NCBI GenBank assembly: GCA_016207515.1
Contig: JACQPN010000020.1
Span: forward strand, 1-64,000
Length of the DNA stretch: 64,000 nt
From: Euryarchaeota archaeon
Lineage (GTDB): Archaea > Thermoplasmatota > SW-10-69-26 > JACQPN01
Direction: 5' to 3'
Shown here: piece after piece, positions 56,240-64,000 of the stretch
How positions within the stretch are numbered: position 1 is the first letter of the stretch
How the letters are laid out: every line of letters starts with the position of its first letter
Notes under the pieces: model-generated
The model's database searches: none
What the model saw: only the letters and a program-made list of their open reading frames with translations
What the model was told of the DNA's origin: nothing
Translations under genes and position numbers: made by a program

Positions 56240-56860
56240 TCAAGGCCACTCGATGGTCGCCTTCTTGATCACGACGTGCGTCACGGGCCGGTCGCTTGAA
56301 TCGACCTTCGTCTTGTTTATCGCGAGAGCGACGTCGAGGCTCGCCTTGTCCGCCACGACCCCGAACACGGAGTGCTTGCCGTCGAGGTGCGGGGTCGCAA
56401 CGGCGGTGAGGAAGAACTGGCTTCCCCCGGACGCAGGCCGGCCCGTGTTCGCCATCGAGAAAACACCCGGCTTGTCGTGCTTCAAGAGGAGGCCACGAGG
56501 GTTCGACGGGTGCTCGGTCGAGACTTTGCCATCCGCGTAGTAGAACTCGTCCTTGATGGTGTAGCCGGGACCGCCCGTTCCCCAGCGTCCTTTCGCGGCC
56601 TCGTCCTTCGTCAACGGGTCGCCGCCCTGGTTCATGAAGTCCTTGATGACGCGGTGGAATCGCGTCCCATCGTAGTAGCCCTTCTCTGTAAGGTCGATGA
56701 TGTTCTGGCAGGTGATCGGAACCTTGTCGCACAGGAGCGTCGCACGGATGGTGCCGGCGCTCGTGTCGAGGATCCACGTCGCGGACTTGCCTTTCTTGGA
56801 GCTGTTCTGTTTCGAGACGCATTCGCCTTTGCCGGTAGGTGTGTTCCAGTCCATTCTCAT
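56240..56860 (-). CDS. Cyclophilin-type peptidyl-prolyl isomerase, cytosolic
   Basis: 206 residues, no signal peptide. Cyclophilin motifs: YYDGTRFHRVIKDFMNQGGDP (catalytic Arg in FHRV), GVFSMANTGRPASGGSQFFLTA and LDGKHSVFGVV. The N-terminal 30 residues are a basic, Ser/Lys-rich extension. It speeds proline isomerisation in protein folding. Tandem with a lipoprotein cyclophilin upstream; the two share long matching stretches and arose by duplication. Confidence 0.93.
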   Translation of the reverse strand: MRMDWNTPTGKGECVSKQNSSKKGKSATWILDTSAGTIRATLLCDKVPITCQNIIDLTEKGYYDGTRFHRVIKDFMNQGGDPLTKDEAAKGRWGTGGPGYTIKDEFYYADGKVSTEHPSNPRGLLLKHDKPGVFSMANTGRPASGGSQFFLTAVATPHLDGKHSVFGVVADKASLDVALAINKTKVDSSDRPVTHVVIKKATIEWP

Positions 56861-56906
56861 CTCTCCTTCATGACAGCGCGGATCATGGAGTTGTGCGTGT
56901 TCGGCG

Positions 56907-57668
56907 CTACGTCCAATCGATCGTCGCGCTGTTGATGACGACCGGGGTCACCGGTCTGTCGTTCGAATCGGTCGCTACCTTGTTGATCTTCAAGACGACG
57001 TCGGTGCTCTCCTGATCGGCAGTCCGCCCAAAGACCGCGTGTTTTCCGTCTAGATGCGGTGTCGCGACGGCCGTCAGGAAGAATTGACTTCCGCCTGTTG
57101 CCGGTCGACCGGTGTTCGCCATGCTCAAGATCCCAGGGACATCGTGCTTCAGGCCCAGCCCGCTCTTGCAGTTCGCGGGGTGCGAATAGGAGATCGTCCC
57201 GTCGGCGCAGTAGAATTCGTCCTTGATCGTGTAGCCGGGGCCACCGGTGCCCCAGCGCGCCTTCTGGCTGTCGTCCTTCGTCAAAGGGTCTCCACCTTGG
57301 TCCATGAAGTCCTCTATGACTCGGTGGAACTTGATACCGTCGAAGTAGCCGGCCTCCGTGAGGTTCACGAAGTTCTGCGAAGTCAAAGGTGCCTTCGAAC
57401 AGTAGAGGGTGACGCGGATGGTACCAAGTGTCGTCTCAAGCACCCAAGTGACGTTCCCGGCCTCCAACGTCGCATCGAGCGTCGACACGCATACACGCTG
57501 CGCCTGTGTGATGTTGGAGGTCGTCGTACCGCCCGTGCTCGTTCCCGACGACGTTCCGCCGGTCGTGTTGTTCGCCGTCGTGTTGTTCTTCCCGCCGGTG
57601 CCCCGCTCCAGGCAACCGGAGAGCGACAGCATCACGACGAGCACGACTACGGCGAGTTTCGGTCTCAA
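56907..57668 (-). CDS. Cyclophilin-type peptidyl-prolyl isomerase, lipoprotein
   Basis: 253 residues. The likely start is TTG at 57668, which gives a signal peptide with lipobox SLSGC (C19); the longer open frame to 57833 adds only Arg-rich residues. A Thr/Gly/Asn-rich spacer follows, then a cyclophilin domain with FDGIKFHRVIEDFMDQGGDP and MANTGRPATGGSQFFLTA. It would assist folding of exported proteins outside the membrane. A CCTTATCTTGG box about 26-38 bases upstream supports the TTG start. Confidence 0.87.
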   Translation of the reverse strand: MRPKLAVVVLVVMLSLSGCLERGTGGKNNTTANNTTGGTSSGTSTGGTTTSNITQAQRVCVSTLDATLEAGNVTWVLETTLGTIRVTLYCSKAPLTSQNFVNLTEAGYFDGIKFHRVIEDFMDQGGDPLTKDDSQKARWGTGGPGYTIKDEFYCADGTISYSHPANCKSGLGLKHDVPGILSMANTGRPATGGSQFFLTAVATPHLDGKHAVFGRTADQESTDVVLKINKVATDSNDRPVTPVVINSATIDWT

Positions 57669-57745
57669 AGTTGGACCCCGGCGTGACAGGGAAAGACCCC
57701 AAGATAAGGGTTTTCGCGGTCGGGGCTCGGGCCAACGGGGCCGGT

Positions 57746-59806
57746 CTAGAGTTCTTCTTGGCATTCGAGTGTAGCCACGAGGACGGTCACCCCGCGGATG
57801 AACACCATGACGTCGTTGTCTCCTGCCGTGCAAGCCGCGAAGATCGACTCACCGTCCACCCAAGGCGTCGAGCCCCACGCCTCGATCCCGTCTAGGTCGA
57901 GCCAGATGTCGGCCGTCGGGTCAAGAAGGAGACCGTTTACGTAGATCTTCGTCTCGTGCGAGCTGAAAACGGTGCCGGAGGGCGCGTCCAACGTGAATTG
58001 CAGGGTATCGGTCAGGTTGTTTCCATCGGCGTCCCACTGGCTCGGCAAGACGTTTGCGTCCACAAAGTCGATGGTCTCGTCCACCTCGTCGGAGCTCCCA
58101 CCGGTGAACGCCGGGAAGAGTTCCTGGTAGCCGCTTGCGAAGGTCGCCGCCATCGCGCCGTAAGAGATCGTCTGTAGCATGTGTGCGTAGACCAGACCGG
58201 CCCAAGGCTGGAAGCCCACGTCGCCTTCGAGCTTGTCGAGGGTCATCGTCTGGCCGCCCTCGACCTTGAACTCGTAGGACTTCGGCTTCGGGATGCTTCC
58301 CGGCAGCGCCTCCCAGGTCGAATCCTCGACTGCGTCCACCACCTGGCGGACCATTTGGTTGATGTCGAGGGGTTGATCGTACACGACCTTCACGGGCGTG
58401 AACGACTTTTCTGCGAGGTAGATCTTCACGGTCATCGGCTCCTGGTCGATGTTCAGGCCTTTGAAGTGGAAGTCGTCCTTGTCGTAGCGGGAGATGTCCA
58501 TGGTGAGCTTCGAGTGCTCGACGACCTCCCAGGCCTTCATCGTCCCCGCGGGCGTCGTCACGTCGACCACTTTCCCGACCTCTATCGAATAGGAGAATTC
58601 GCCTCTCAACGTCTCCGGCAGGTCCGCCGAGGCGTCCTGGTCCTTCGTCGCGTCCACCTTTATCGAGACGCGAAGCGCGTCGCCAGTGCCCATGTCCGCC
58701 TGGAGGAGCTTCTTGAGGTCGTTGATGGAGTCCTGATCCTGCGACTCGTCGGGTCCGTCGAGGTCCAAAGAGGAGGCTTCGAACGCCTCGTCCATCGGCA
58801 GGTTGTCCTCCACCTCGTTGAGTTTGCAGTCGTCCGTTTTCAACTTGCCAAAACATTGGAACGTGCCCGCGTCTTCTTCGGTTATCCCCGTGAGCCACGC
58901 GATGACCTCGGCGTCGGCCGCGAGCTTTCCGCCGCTCGATTCCGCCTTCACGACCTTCGACCCGTCGAGCCAGAGTCTGCCGCCCATCTCGCCCGAGAGG
59001 AAGCCGCTCTTGGCCTGTACCCCGGCGTCGAACGGCGTCTGGTTGTGCGTCCCCTTGGCCTCAAGCGTGAAGTCCTCCAGGTCGAGGCGGCCCGTGAACT
59101 TGAACGGCGCGGCGTGGGCGTTGTGAGAGGTCTCCGCCTGCACCGTCTGGGCCGTCGAATCGACGCCCAGTTCGATGGTGCCGGTCTGCCGCATGTCGAA
59201 ACTCTCGCGCGCGGTCTCGATGCTCAATTCGCCACCGTCCTCGTCCACTATCTGGTAGTCGTTGATCGACATGTCGAAGACACCGTGCCCGGCGATGGAG
59301 TAGGCCAGCTTGGATCCTGGAGCCGCCTGGAACCCGAGAGGCACGTTCGCGATGTCCCAGCTCTTGAGCGGGACCCCCGTGCGCTCGGCGACGATCTTGT
59401 CCCCGGAACGGACGATGATGCCGCCCGCGAAATCGACGCCCGTGATGGAGATGGGGGCGCCTGGTGAGAGTTGGGTGAGGGAGCCGGATTCGGACAGGCC
59501 CTTCGTGATGATGGACCCGGTCTTGTCCGTGTAGGTGACTTGGAGGGTCGCGGCGTCGATTGCGGACCCGGTGGCCGAGATCTCGTATTTCGTCGTCATG
59601 ACCCGGTCGAGGATGTCGTCGTCAGAGCCCGCCGCGTCCCTTTGGTAAGTGTCCTGGTCGATCGAAATGGCGATGATGCGTGCGATCGAGATGCCGGTGT
59701 CCTTCGGCGGCTCGGGTCCGGTCTCAAGACAGCCGCTCGCCGCAACGGAGGTGAGGAGGATCATCGTGGTCGCAATGGCCGATTTCTTCTGTCCTTTGAA
59801 AACCAT
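57746..59806 (-). CDS. Large predicted lipoprotein, function unknown
   Basis: 686 residues with lipobox VAASGC (C26). Beta-rich throughout, very acidic, with two internal Cys (FQCFGKLKTDDC). The centre has long regular strands (LDLEDFTLEAKGTHNQ, TMKAWEVVEHSKLTMDI); the C-terminal quarter (QFTLDAPSGTVFSSHETKIYVNG) looks like a separate Ig-like module. No catalytic motif seen. It may be a surface-layer-associated or lipid/ligand-binding protein. Divergent from the permease gene. Confidence 0.7.
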   Translation of the reverse strand: MVFKGQKKSAIATTMILLTSVAASGCLETGPEPPKDTGISIARIIAISIDQDTYQRDAAGSDDDILDRVMTTKYEISATGSAIDAATLQVTYTDKTGSIITKGLSESGSLTQLSPGAPISITGVDFAGGIIVRSGDKIVAERTGVPLKSWDIANVPLGFQAAPGSKLAYSIAGHGVFDMSINDYQIVDEDGGELSIETARESFDMRQTGTIELGVDSTAQTVQAETSHNAHAAPFKFTGRLDLEDFTLEAKGTHNQTPFDAGVQAKSGFLSGEMGGRLWLDGSKVVKAESSGGKLAADAEVIAWLTGITEEDAGTFQCFGKLKTDDCKLNEVEDNLPMDEAFEASSLDLDGPDESQDQDSINDLKKLLQADMGTGDALRVSIKVDATKDQDASADLPETLRGEFSYSIEVGKVVDVTTPAGTMKAWEVVEHSKLTMDISRYDKDDFHFKGLNIDQEPMTVKIYLAEKSFTPVKVVYDQPLDINQMVRQVVDAVEDSTWEALPGSIPKPKSYEFKVEGGQTMTLDKLEGDVGFQPWAGLVYAHMLQTISYGAMAATFASGYQELFPAFTGGSSDEVDETIDFVDANVLPSQWDADGNNLTDTLQFTLDAPSGTVFSSHETKIYVNGLLLDPTADIWLDLDGIEAWGSTPWVDGESIFAACTAGDNDVMVFIRGVTVLVATLECQEEL

Positions 59807-59853
59807 AAGGAGGTCCCTCGTTTCGCGAGGCGGGTCCTTGACTAATAAGGTGT

Positions 59854-61191
59854 GTGTCTTGCCCTGACCGGCCGACGTTTTTCCGGCACGCCGTTTTAAT
59901 ACGCGCTAGGCTCTGTAAGCGCCGGTGGCGCTTCCTGGTCCGCGGTCTCTCCTGGTGGTGGGCGACAAGGGAAATCTCGGGTAGGCCCCGACGCTATTTT
60001 CGTCTTTACGTGATAGTGCTCGCGTCGACCGCCGGACTGCTCCTTGTCCTCGGCCTCGCCAACGGTCTCATCTCGGGCCTTGGAGGCGAGCTTGGCGGCA
60101 CCCTGGCCGCGGACGTGCGGTCCTCGAGCGGGTCCTACGAGTTCGGGGAAGGGACGGTGATCGACGGGGCCTCGTTGATCCGCGGTGAACTGGCCCGCAA
60201 GAACCCTTCGGCCCATTTTTCACAACGGTTCGAACTGCAGGTCCTTCTCCAACACGAGGGGGACATCGAGAAGTGGCGGGCGGCGTTCATGGTCGGGATC
60301 GACCCCCAGGAGGATGCAAAGGTGTCGGATCTACGCGGACGCATCGTGGCCGGTGAATACCTGCCGCCAGGGCCCGTGACGCAGGACCTCATCACGTACT
60401 ACCCGGTCGTCGCGGGTCGAGAGCTTGTGACCGCCTTGAACGTCACGATGTGGGACGGGAAGGCGACGATCGCGGGCGGGAACGTCATCAACGCGACCGC
60501 CGGACGCAACGTCGCATCCGGCTCACCTATAACGGTCCGCCTCGTCCTCTCGGGCATCTATTCGACGGGGCTCAAGGTCATCGATTCACGCGCCGTCTTC
60601 GTCGACATCGGGGCCGCGCGCACTCTCGACGGGGGCTTCGCGGACGATGACACGGCCAACGTGTTCCTTGCAAAGACCGCCGATCCGGACGGTGTTGCGG
60701 CGTCCGCCGCGGCCGCAGGGCTGAACGCGACCACTGGAAGAGCGTTCGCGGAAGGCAACCTGGCGACCGTCTTCTCCGCGATACGCGTCTTCGTCGGCGT
60801 GATCGGCGGGATGCTCATCCTCTTAGGAGGAGCATGGGCGACCCACGTGGTATCGACGATAGTCTACGAGGATCGACGCACCATAGGCTATGTCCGGGCA
60901 CTCGGGATGGATTCGAGGGATGTGGCGGCGACCTACGTGTTGACGGGGGGTGTCATCGGGACGCTCGGCGCCGTGACGGGGCTTCTCGTCGGTTGGATGG
61001 TAGCGTTCCTCGTGAACGACCTACGCGTCGGGTCCCTGGCGCTCGGGGATCTGCCGGTCCGCGTCCGGCTCGGTTGGGAGACGGCGGCGTTGCTGTTCTT
61101 CGCCGTTGCGCTTTCGAGCATGCTTGCGGCCGGGCTCGAGGCCCGGACCCTCAAAAGGAAGAACGTCGCCGAGATCCTAAGCGAACCGTGA
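59854..61191 (+). CDS. FtsX/MacB-like ABC transporter permease
   Basis: 445 residues: an N-terminal membrane helix (RYFRLYVIVLASTAGLLLVLG), a long outside domain (about 70-300), then three helices at the C-terminus including the FtsX core (VIGGMLILLGGAWATHVVSTIVYEDRRTIGYVRALGM) and a final LARTLKRKNVAEILSEP-like tail. MacB/LolE-type permeases move lipoproteins or peptides, with an ATPase partner that is not in this window. The start is unclear: GTG 59854 is the first in frame, but the first 28 residues are not typical. Confidence 0.78.
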   Translation: MSCPDRPTFFRHAVLIRARLCKRRWRFLVRGLSWWWATREISGRPRRYFRLYVIVLASTAGLLLVLGLANGLISGLGGELGGTLAADVRSSSGSYEFGEGTVIDGASLIRGELARKNPSAHFSQRFELQVLLQHEGDIEKWRAAFMVGIDPQEDAKVSDLRGRIVAGEYLPPGPVTQDLITYYPVVAGRELVTALNVTMWDGKATIAGGNVINATAGRNVASGSPITVRLVLSGIYSTGLKVIDSRAVFVDIGAARTLDGGFADDDTANVFLAKTADPDGVAASAAAAGLNATTGRAFAEGNLATVFSAIRVFVGVIGGMLILLGGAWATHVVSTIVYEDRRTIGYVRALGMDSRDVAATYVLTGGVIGTLGAVTGLLVGWMVAFLVNDLRVGSLALGDLPVRVRLGWETAALLFFAVALSSMLAAGLEARTLKRKNVAEILSEP

Positions 61192-61207
61192 GGTAGGACG
61201 GCGGAAG

Positions 61208-61282
61208 TACGGGCGGCGGGATTTGAACCCGCGCTATAGCGTTGGCAACGCCATGTACTAGACCAGGCTATACTACGCCCGT
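61208..61282 (-). tRNA. tRNA-Gly (anticodon GCC)
   Basis: On the minus strand acceptor ACGGGCG (from 61282) pairs with CGCCCGT. The anticodon arm TGGCG-TTGCCAA-CGCTA carries GCC, and the T-arm is GCGGG-TTCAAAT-CCCGC. No intron, CCA not encoded. Confidence 0.93.
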
Positions 61283-61408
61283 ATAAACCGGAAGGCAACC
61301 GCAAAGAGGGGTTGGCGTATTTGGCGGTTTTGGTCGAGGGGACGTTCCGGTCCTTGGCGTCGCAAACGCCTTAACCGGAGACCGCGCTCAAGCGCCGGGT
61401 ACACGGGG

Positions 61409-62254
61409 TTGAGTTTGAGATCGGTCGCCGCGGCCGGCGCGGTACTGTTGACGATGATGATGGGCCCCACTGTGGCCGCCACGCCATCGGCCGAAATGCA
61501 CTTCTTGGAGACGCCGCCCCCTTCGTGTTCGTCCGAATATCTCTACGGGTCGCAGCAGAACTCGAACGACACGCCCGAAGAGGCGGATTATCACCTGACG
61601 TCGTGGTCGAACCCCCGTTCATCCTGCGACCGATCAGGCACGATCGCAAGCGCCACCGTGCGCGACGACTCGAACGAGACAGTAAATGCGACTGTCACGG
61701 ATGAACGGCGCGACGGCCAGGACGAATATTCTCGTTATGAGCTTTTCACCGAGCGTCACCAATGTCCGAACGATCCGACGGTCGAGTGCGGATCCTCTTA
61801 CCAGAACTCGCAGACGAACGAGACGACGACGCGCCACAACGGGACGGCGGCGAACGCGAGCGTCGGGGGAAGCCACTCCCGCGTGGACGTCATGTCATGC
61901 GACAGGACGGATTGGCGTGGCGATTCCGACCACACGCAGAGCAGTCACGTCGGAGACCAGTACACGCAGTCGTCCTACTCGCATGCCGACTACGGGAACG
62001 CCACCGATTGCCTCACCGGGGCCCGCGGCCACCTTGTCGCGCCGCCTTCCGGGACGGGCCTCGACGGCTCGTCCTTGGATTACGACGCGGGGTACGAACG
62101 TGGCCACGTCGGACGGTGTGCGGGATACGACGAGGCGTACTCATGCACGACCGACGATTCCGCGGCTCTTTTCACCGATACACACCTCAGCGTCCCCGGC
62201 GTGGGATCGAACGAGCTTGGGGAAAGGTTCGAGTTCGAAGAACCGCTCGTCTGA
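61409..62254 (+). CDS. Cys-rich, Ser/Thr/Asp-rich secreted protein, function unknown
   Basis: 281 residues. A short signal peptide (hydrophobic about 6-24, ending VAA) leads to a hydrophilic, low-complexity mature protein with eight cysteines, many Asn-X-Ser/Thr sites (e.g. NETVNAT, NETTTRHN, NAS) and repeated SxxS/TxxT segments. Four disulfides are possible. This composition suggests an exported, glycosylated surface or matrix protein. Start TTG 61409 (TTG 61415 also possible). No family recognised. Confidence 0.55.
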   Translation: MSLRSVAAAGAVLLTMMMGPTVAATPSAEMHFLETPPPSCSSEYLYGSQQNSNDTPEEADYHLTSWSNPRSSCDRSGTIASATVRDDSNETVNATVTDERRDGQDEYSRYELFTERHQCPNDPTVECGSSYQNSQTNETTTRHNGTAANASVGGSHSRVDVMSCDRTDWRGDSDHTQSSHVGDQYTQSSYSHADYGNATDCLTGARGHLVAPPSGTGLDGSSLDYDAGYERGHVGRCAGYDEAYSCTTDDSAALFTDTHLSVPGVGSNELGERFEFEEPLV

Positions 62255-62518
62255 CGGGATGGGCCCGGACCGATGGTGCTTGGCGGTGCGCCTGATCCCT
62301 GCGGCGGCGTCTTCGCGAGGGAGGCGGCGACGTCAAGCCGGTCGTCGCGTACCGTCTTGGCGAGGGCGTTGAGGCGTGGGACACGTACCCCCTAGGGTCG
62401 CACCGCCGTCGGTATGAGGCGCTTGACGGTCGCGAGGGCGGCCCCGTCGCTTGCAGGTGCGAGTCCGCGGCGAAGCCGCGCGACCACCGAAGCGGTCTCC
62501 ATCGATTCGGGCATCCAG
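62255..62518. other. Intergenic region before tRNA-Leu
   Basis: No gene, repeat or promoter recognised. Confidence 0.4.
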
Positions 62519-62603
62519 TGCAAGGGGTCGGATTTGAACCGACGGACTCCTAAGAGGGCAGATTTTAAGTCTGCTGCCTTTGGCCAGGCTTGGCTACCCT
62601 TGC
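62519..62603 (-). tRNA. tRNA-Leu (anticodon TAA)
   Basis: On the minus strand acceptor GCAAGGG (from 62603) pairs with CCCTTGC. The anticodon arm is GCAGA-CTTAAAA-TCTGC (TAA), a long variable arm CCCTCTTAGGAGTCC follows, and the T-arm is GTCGG-TTCAAAT-CCGAC. The long variable arm identifies a type II tRNA. Confidence 0.95.
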
Positions 62604-62717
62604 GTCCCTTTTCTCGTCGAGGCGACGAAACGGACCGCATCAAAAACCTGTTCCCGGTTAAAGAACGTGCCTTATCGCCAAGGAAATGATTTATCGCCCG
62701 TCCTGCTTCGAGGGGCC

Positions 62718-63917
62718 GTGGAGACTGACGTCCTCATCGTCGGCGCGGGTCCCGTGGGGGCCCAAGTCGCCCGCCACTTCGCGATCTCAGGCGTCAAGGT
62801 CACGATGTTGGAAGAGCACGATGAGATCGGGATGCCGGTCCAATGCTCGGGGCTCTTCACGCCCGCCGTTTTCGACATGGTCCCGAAATCCGTGCAGGCC
62901 GTACAGCTGAACCGGATCCGGGGCGCCCACATCTACAGTCCGTCCGGCGTGAGGCTCGATGTCCGGGCACGGGAGGTCCAGGCGATCGCATGCGACCGCG
63001 CCGCCTTCGACCGGGCCTGTGTCAAGGAGGCGGTGGACGCCGGAGCGACGATCACGATGGGCGCCAAGGCCGTCGCGGCGCAGCGCGAAAACGGCGGCGT
63101 GAAGGTCCTAGTGAAAGGCAAGGGCGGGGAAACCTGGGTGCGAACGCGGCTTCTCGTCGGCGCGGACGGCGTACAATCCAACGTCGCGAAGTGGTTCGGT
63201 CTTCCTCGCGCGGTGCAACTCATCTCCTGCCATGGCGGCATCATGGACGACGTGGAGGTCGAGGACCCTGAATCCGTGGAGATGTGGACCGGCCAGATGC
63301 AGGCGCCGAATTTCTTCAATTGGATCGTCCCCGACGGGAAGAATGCCGGCAAGGTCGAGGTGGGCGTCTTCAACGCGCCCCTGCCCGCGATACACTATTG
63401 GCAGAGGATGTTCGACGACCCACAGTCCGGGCGTCTTCTCAAGAACGCAAAGTTGAGGCAGACGATCAGTGGTGTGATACCGATCGGGCCGGTCGCTCGC
63501 AGCACGACGGACAATGTGATGCTTGTCGGCGACGCGGCGGCACAGGCGAAACCGACGACCGGCGGCGGGGTCTACATGGGATTCCGGGCGGCGCGACACC
63601 TTGCGGATGTCGCCGTCGAGGCTCTCGAGGATGGCGATTGTTCGAACGCCGCCTTGAAACGGTACCATGACCTTTGGATGGGCGACGTGGGCCGCGAGTT
63701 GAAGCTCGGAATGTGGTTCCGCCGGGCCTTCATGGGCCTCAACGACAAGCAGATGGACGAACTCTTCTCGATACTCTCGGAAAAAGAGATGCTGATGCTC
63801 GTGAACAGCCTCGGCGACATCGACTACCCATCGAAGGTGATCTTCGAGATGTTCAGGCGCCGACCGCAATTACTGAAGTTCGCGCCGAGTGTTGTCAAGT
63901 CGTTCTTCCTCAACTGA
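62718..63917 (+). CDS. Geranylgeranyl reductase family FAD-dependent oxidoreductase
   Basis: 399 residues. The FAD-binding GxGxxG is in VLIVGAGPVGAQVARHFA (about 5-22), the family PVQCSGLF motif follows, then LLVGADGVQSNVAKWFG and the ATG/DG region NVMLVGDAAAQAKPTTGGGVYMG. These enzymes saturate the isoprenoid chains of archaeal lipids; bacterial-type relatives act on menaquinone or chlorophyll. The start GTG 62718 has GAGGGG in front and fits the family N-terminus; the frame is open further upstream through the tRNA-Leu. The remaining 83 bases to the window end hold no gene. Confidence 0.92.
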   Translation: METDVLIVGAGPVGAQVARHFAISGVKVTMLEEHDEIGMPVQCSGLFTPAVFDMVPKSVQAVQLNRIRGAHIYSPSGVRLDVRAREVQAIACDRAAFDRACVKEAVDAGATITMGAKAVAAQRENGGVKVLVKGKGGETWVRTRLLVGADGVQSNVAKWFGLPRAVQLISCHGGIMDDVEVEDPESVEMWTGQMQAPNFFNWIVPDGKNAGKVEVGVFNAPLPAIHYWQRMFDDPQSGRLLKNAKLRQTISGVIPIGPVARSTTDNVMLVGDAAAQAKPTTGGGVYMGFRAARHLADVAVEALEDGDCSNAALKRYHDLWMGDVGRELKLGMWFRRAFMGLNDKQMDELFSILSEKEMLMLVNSLGDIDYPSKVIFEMFRRRPQLLKFAPSVVKSFFLN

Positions 63918-64000
63918 TGGACTCTTCCCACGACGCCGGATTAGGTGCCTTCTCGCTCGGCGAAGGCTTGGGTCTGCCCTCGCGATAGAGGAGCGATTGG

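Overview
The window reads as a G+C-rich archaeal chromosome segment, most likely from an uncultivated euryarchaeon of the Thermoplasmatota type. That placement is inference from gene content. The informational genes are archaeal and euryarchaeal: both subunits of DNA polymerase D, Orc1/Cdc6, RadB, Hel308, the KEOPS subunit Cgi121, archease, two-domain Cdc48/VAT, an archaeal/ER-type signal peptidase with a Ser-His dyad, and geranylgeranyl reductase. Many genes have a TATA-like box about 25-30 bases before the start codon and no Shine-Dalgarno sequence, which suggests leaderless transcription.

Layout. Positions 1-1286 hold an ISAzo13-type insertion sequence with 26-bp terminal inverted repeats, one of which starts at the first base of the window. 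An M48-type protease and the overlapping nrdR-nrdJ (B12-dependent ribonucleotide reductase) pair follow. From 6.2 to 9.8 kb are exported proteins (a small lipoprotein, a PPC-repeat protein, a beta-propeller lipoprotein). From 9.9 to 17.5 kb is a replication block: polC (DP2), polB (DP1), an 840-base intergenic region that could hold an origin, and cdc6. From 17.5 to 28.7 kb are a zinc-ribbon membrane protein, signal peptidase, HflX, a phosphodiesterase, a PRC-barrel protein, a class II glutaminase-like protein, a nuclease-like lipoprotein, Cdc48 and a membrane-anchored PQQ-type propeller. An HTH-MNT/HEPN toxin-antitoxin-like pair lies at 29.0-30.0 kb, then an RNase H-fold protein and an unknown protein next to radB. 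Two surface lipoproteins (one an S15/CocE hydrolase) lead into a regulatory cluster at 36.9-39.9 kb: two paralogous membrane-anchored double winged-helix proteins around a CheY-like receiver and a peroxiredoxin. Hel308 and Cgi121 overlap at 40.2-42.9 kb, followed by an APC transporter fused to USP domains and a CNNM/CorC protein. A tRNA-Arg with an unusual repeat array lies at 46.5-46.9 kb. The last part carries a LigB-type dioxygenase, two more propeller lipoproteins, a DHH phosphoesterase, regulators, archease, a subtilase, two cyclophilins (one cytosolic, one lipoprotein), a large lipoprotein, an FtsX-like permease, tRNA-Gly, a Cys-rich secreted protein, tRNA-Leu and geranylgeranyl reductase.

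How it fits together. Nine predicted lipoproteins plus a subtilase, an S15-type hydrolase and an APC transporter suggest a peptide-using heterotroph with a busy cell surface (inference). DNA synthesis genes (nrdJ/nrdR, polB, polC, cdc6, radB, hel308) are unusually concentrated. The most interesting non-coding signals are an 18-base palindromic consensus (GTANGTATAAGTACNTAC) upstream of both polC and hel308, and tandem units upstream of tRNA-Arg that copy the tRNA 5' end and carry hairpins with compensated stems. No CRISPR array, rRNA or intein was seen.
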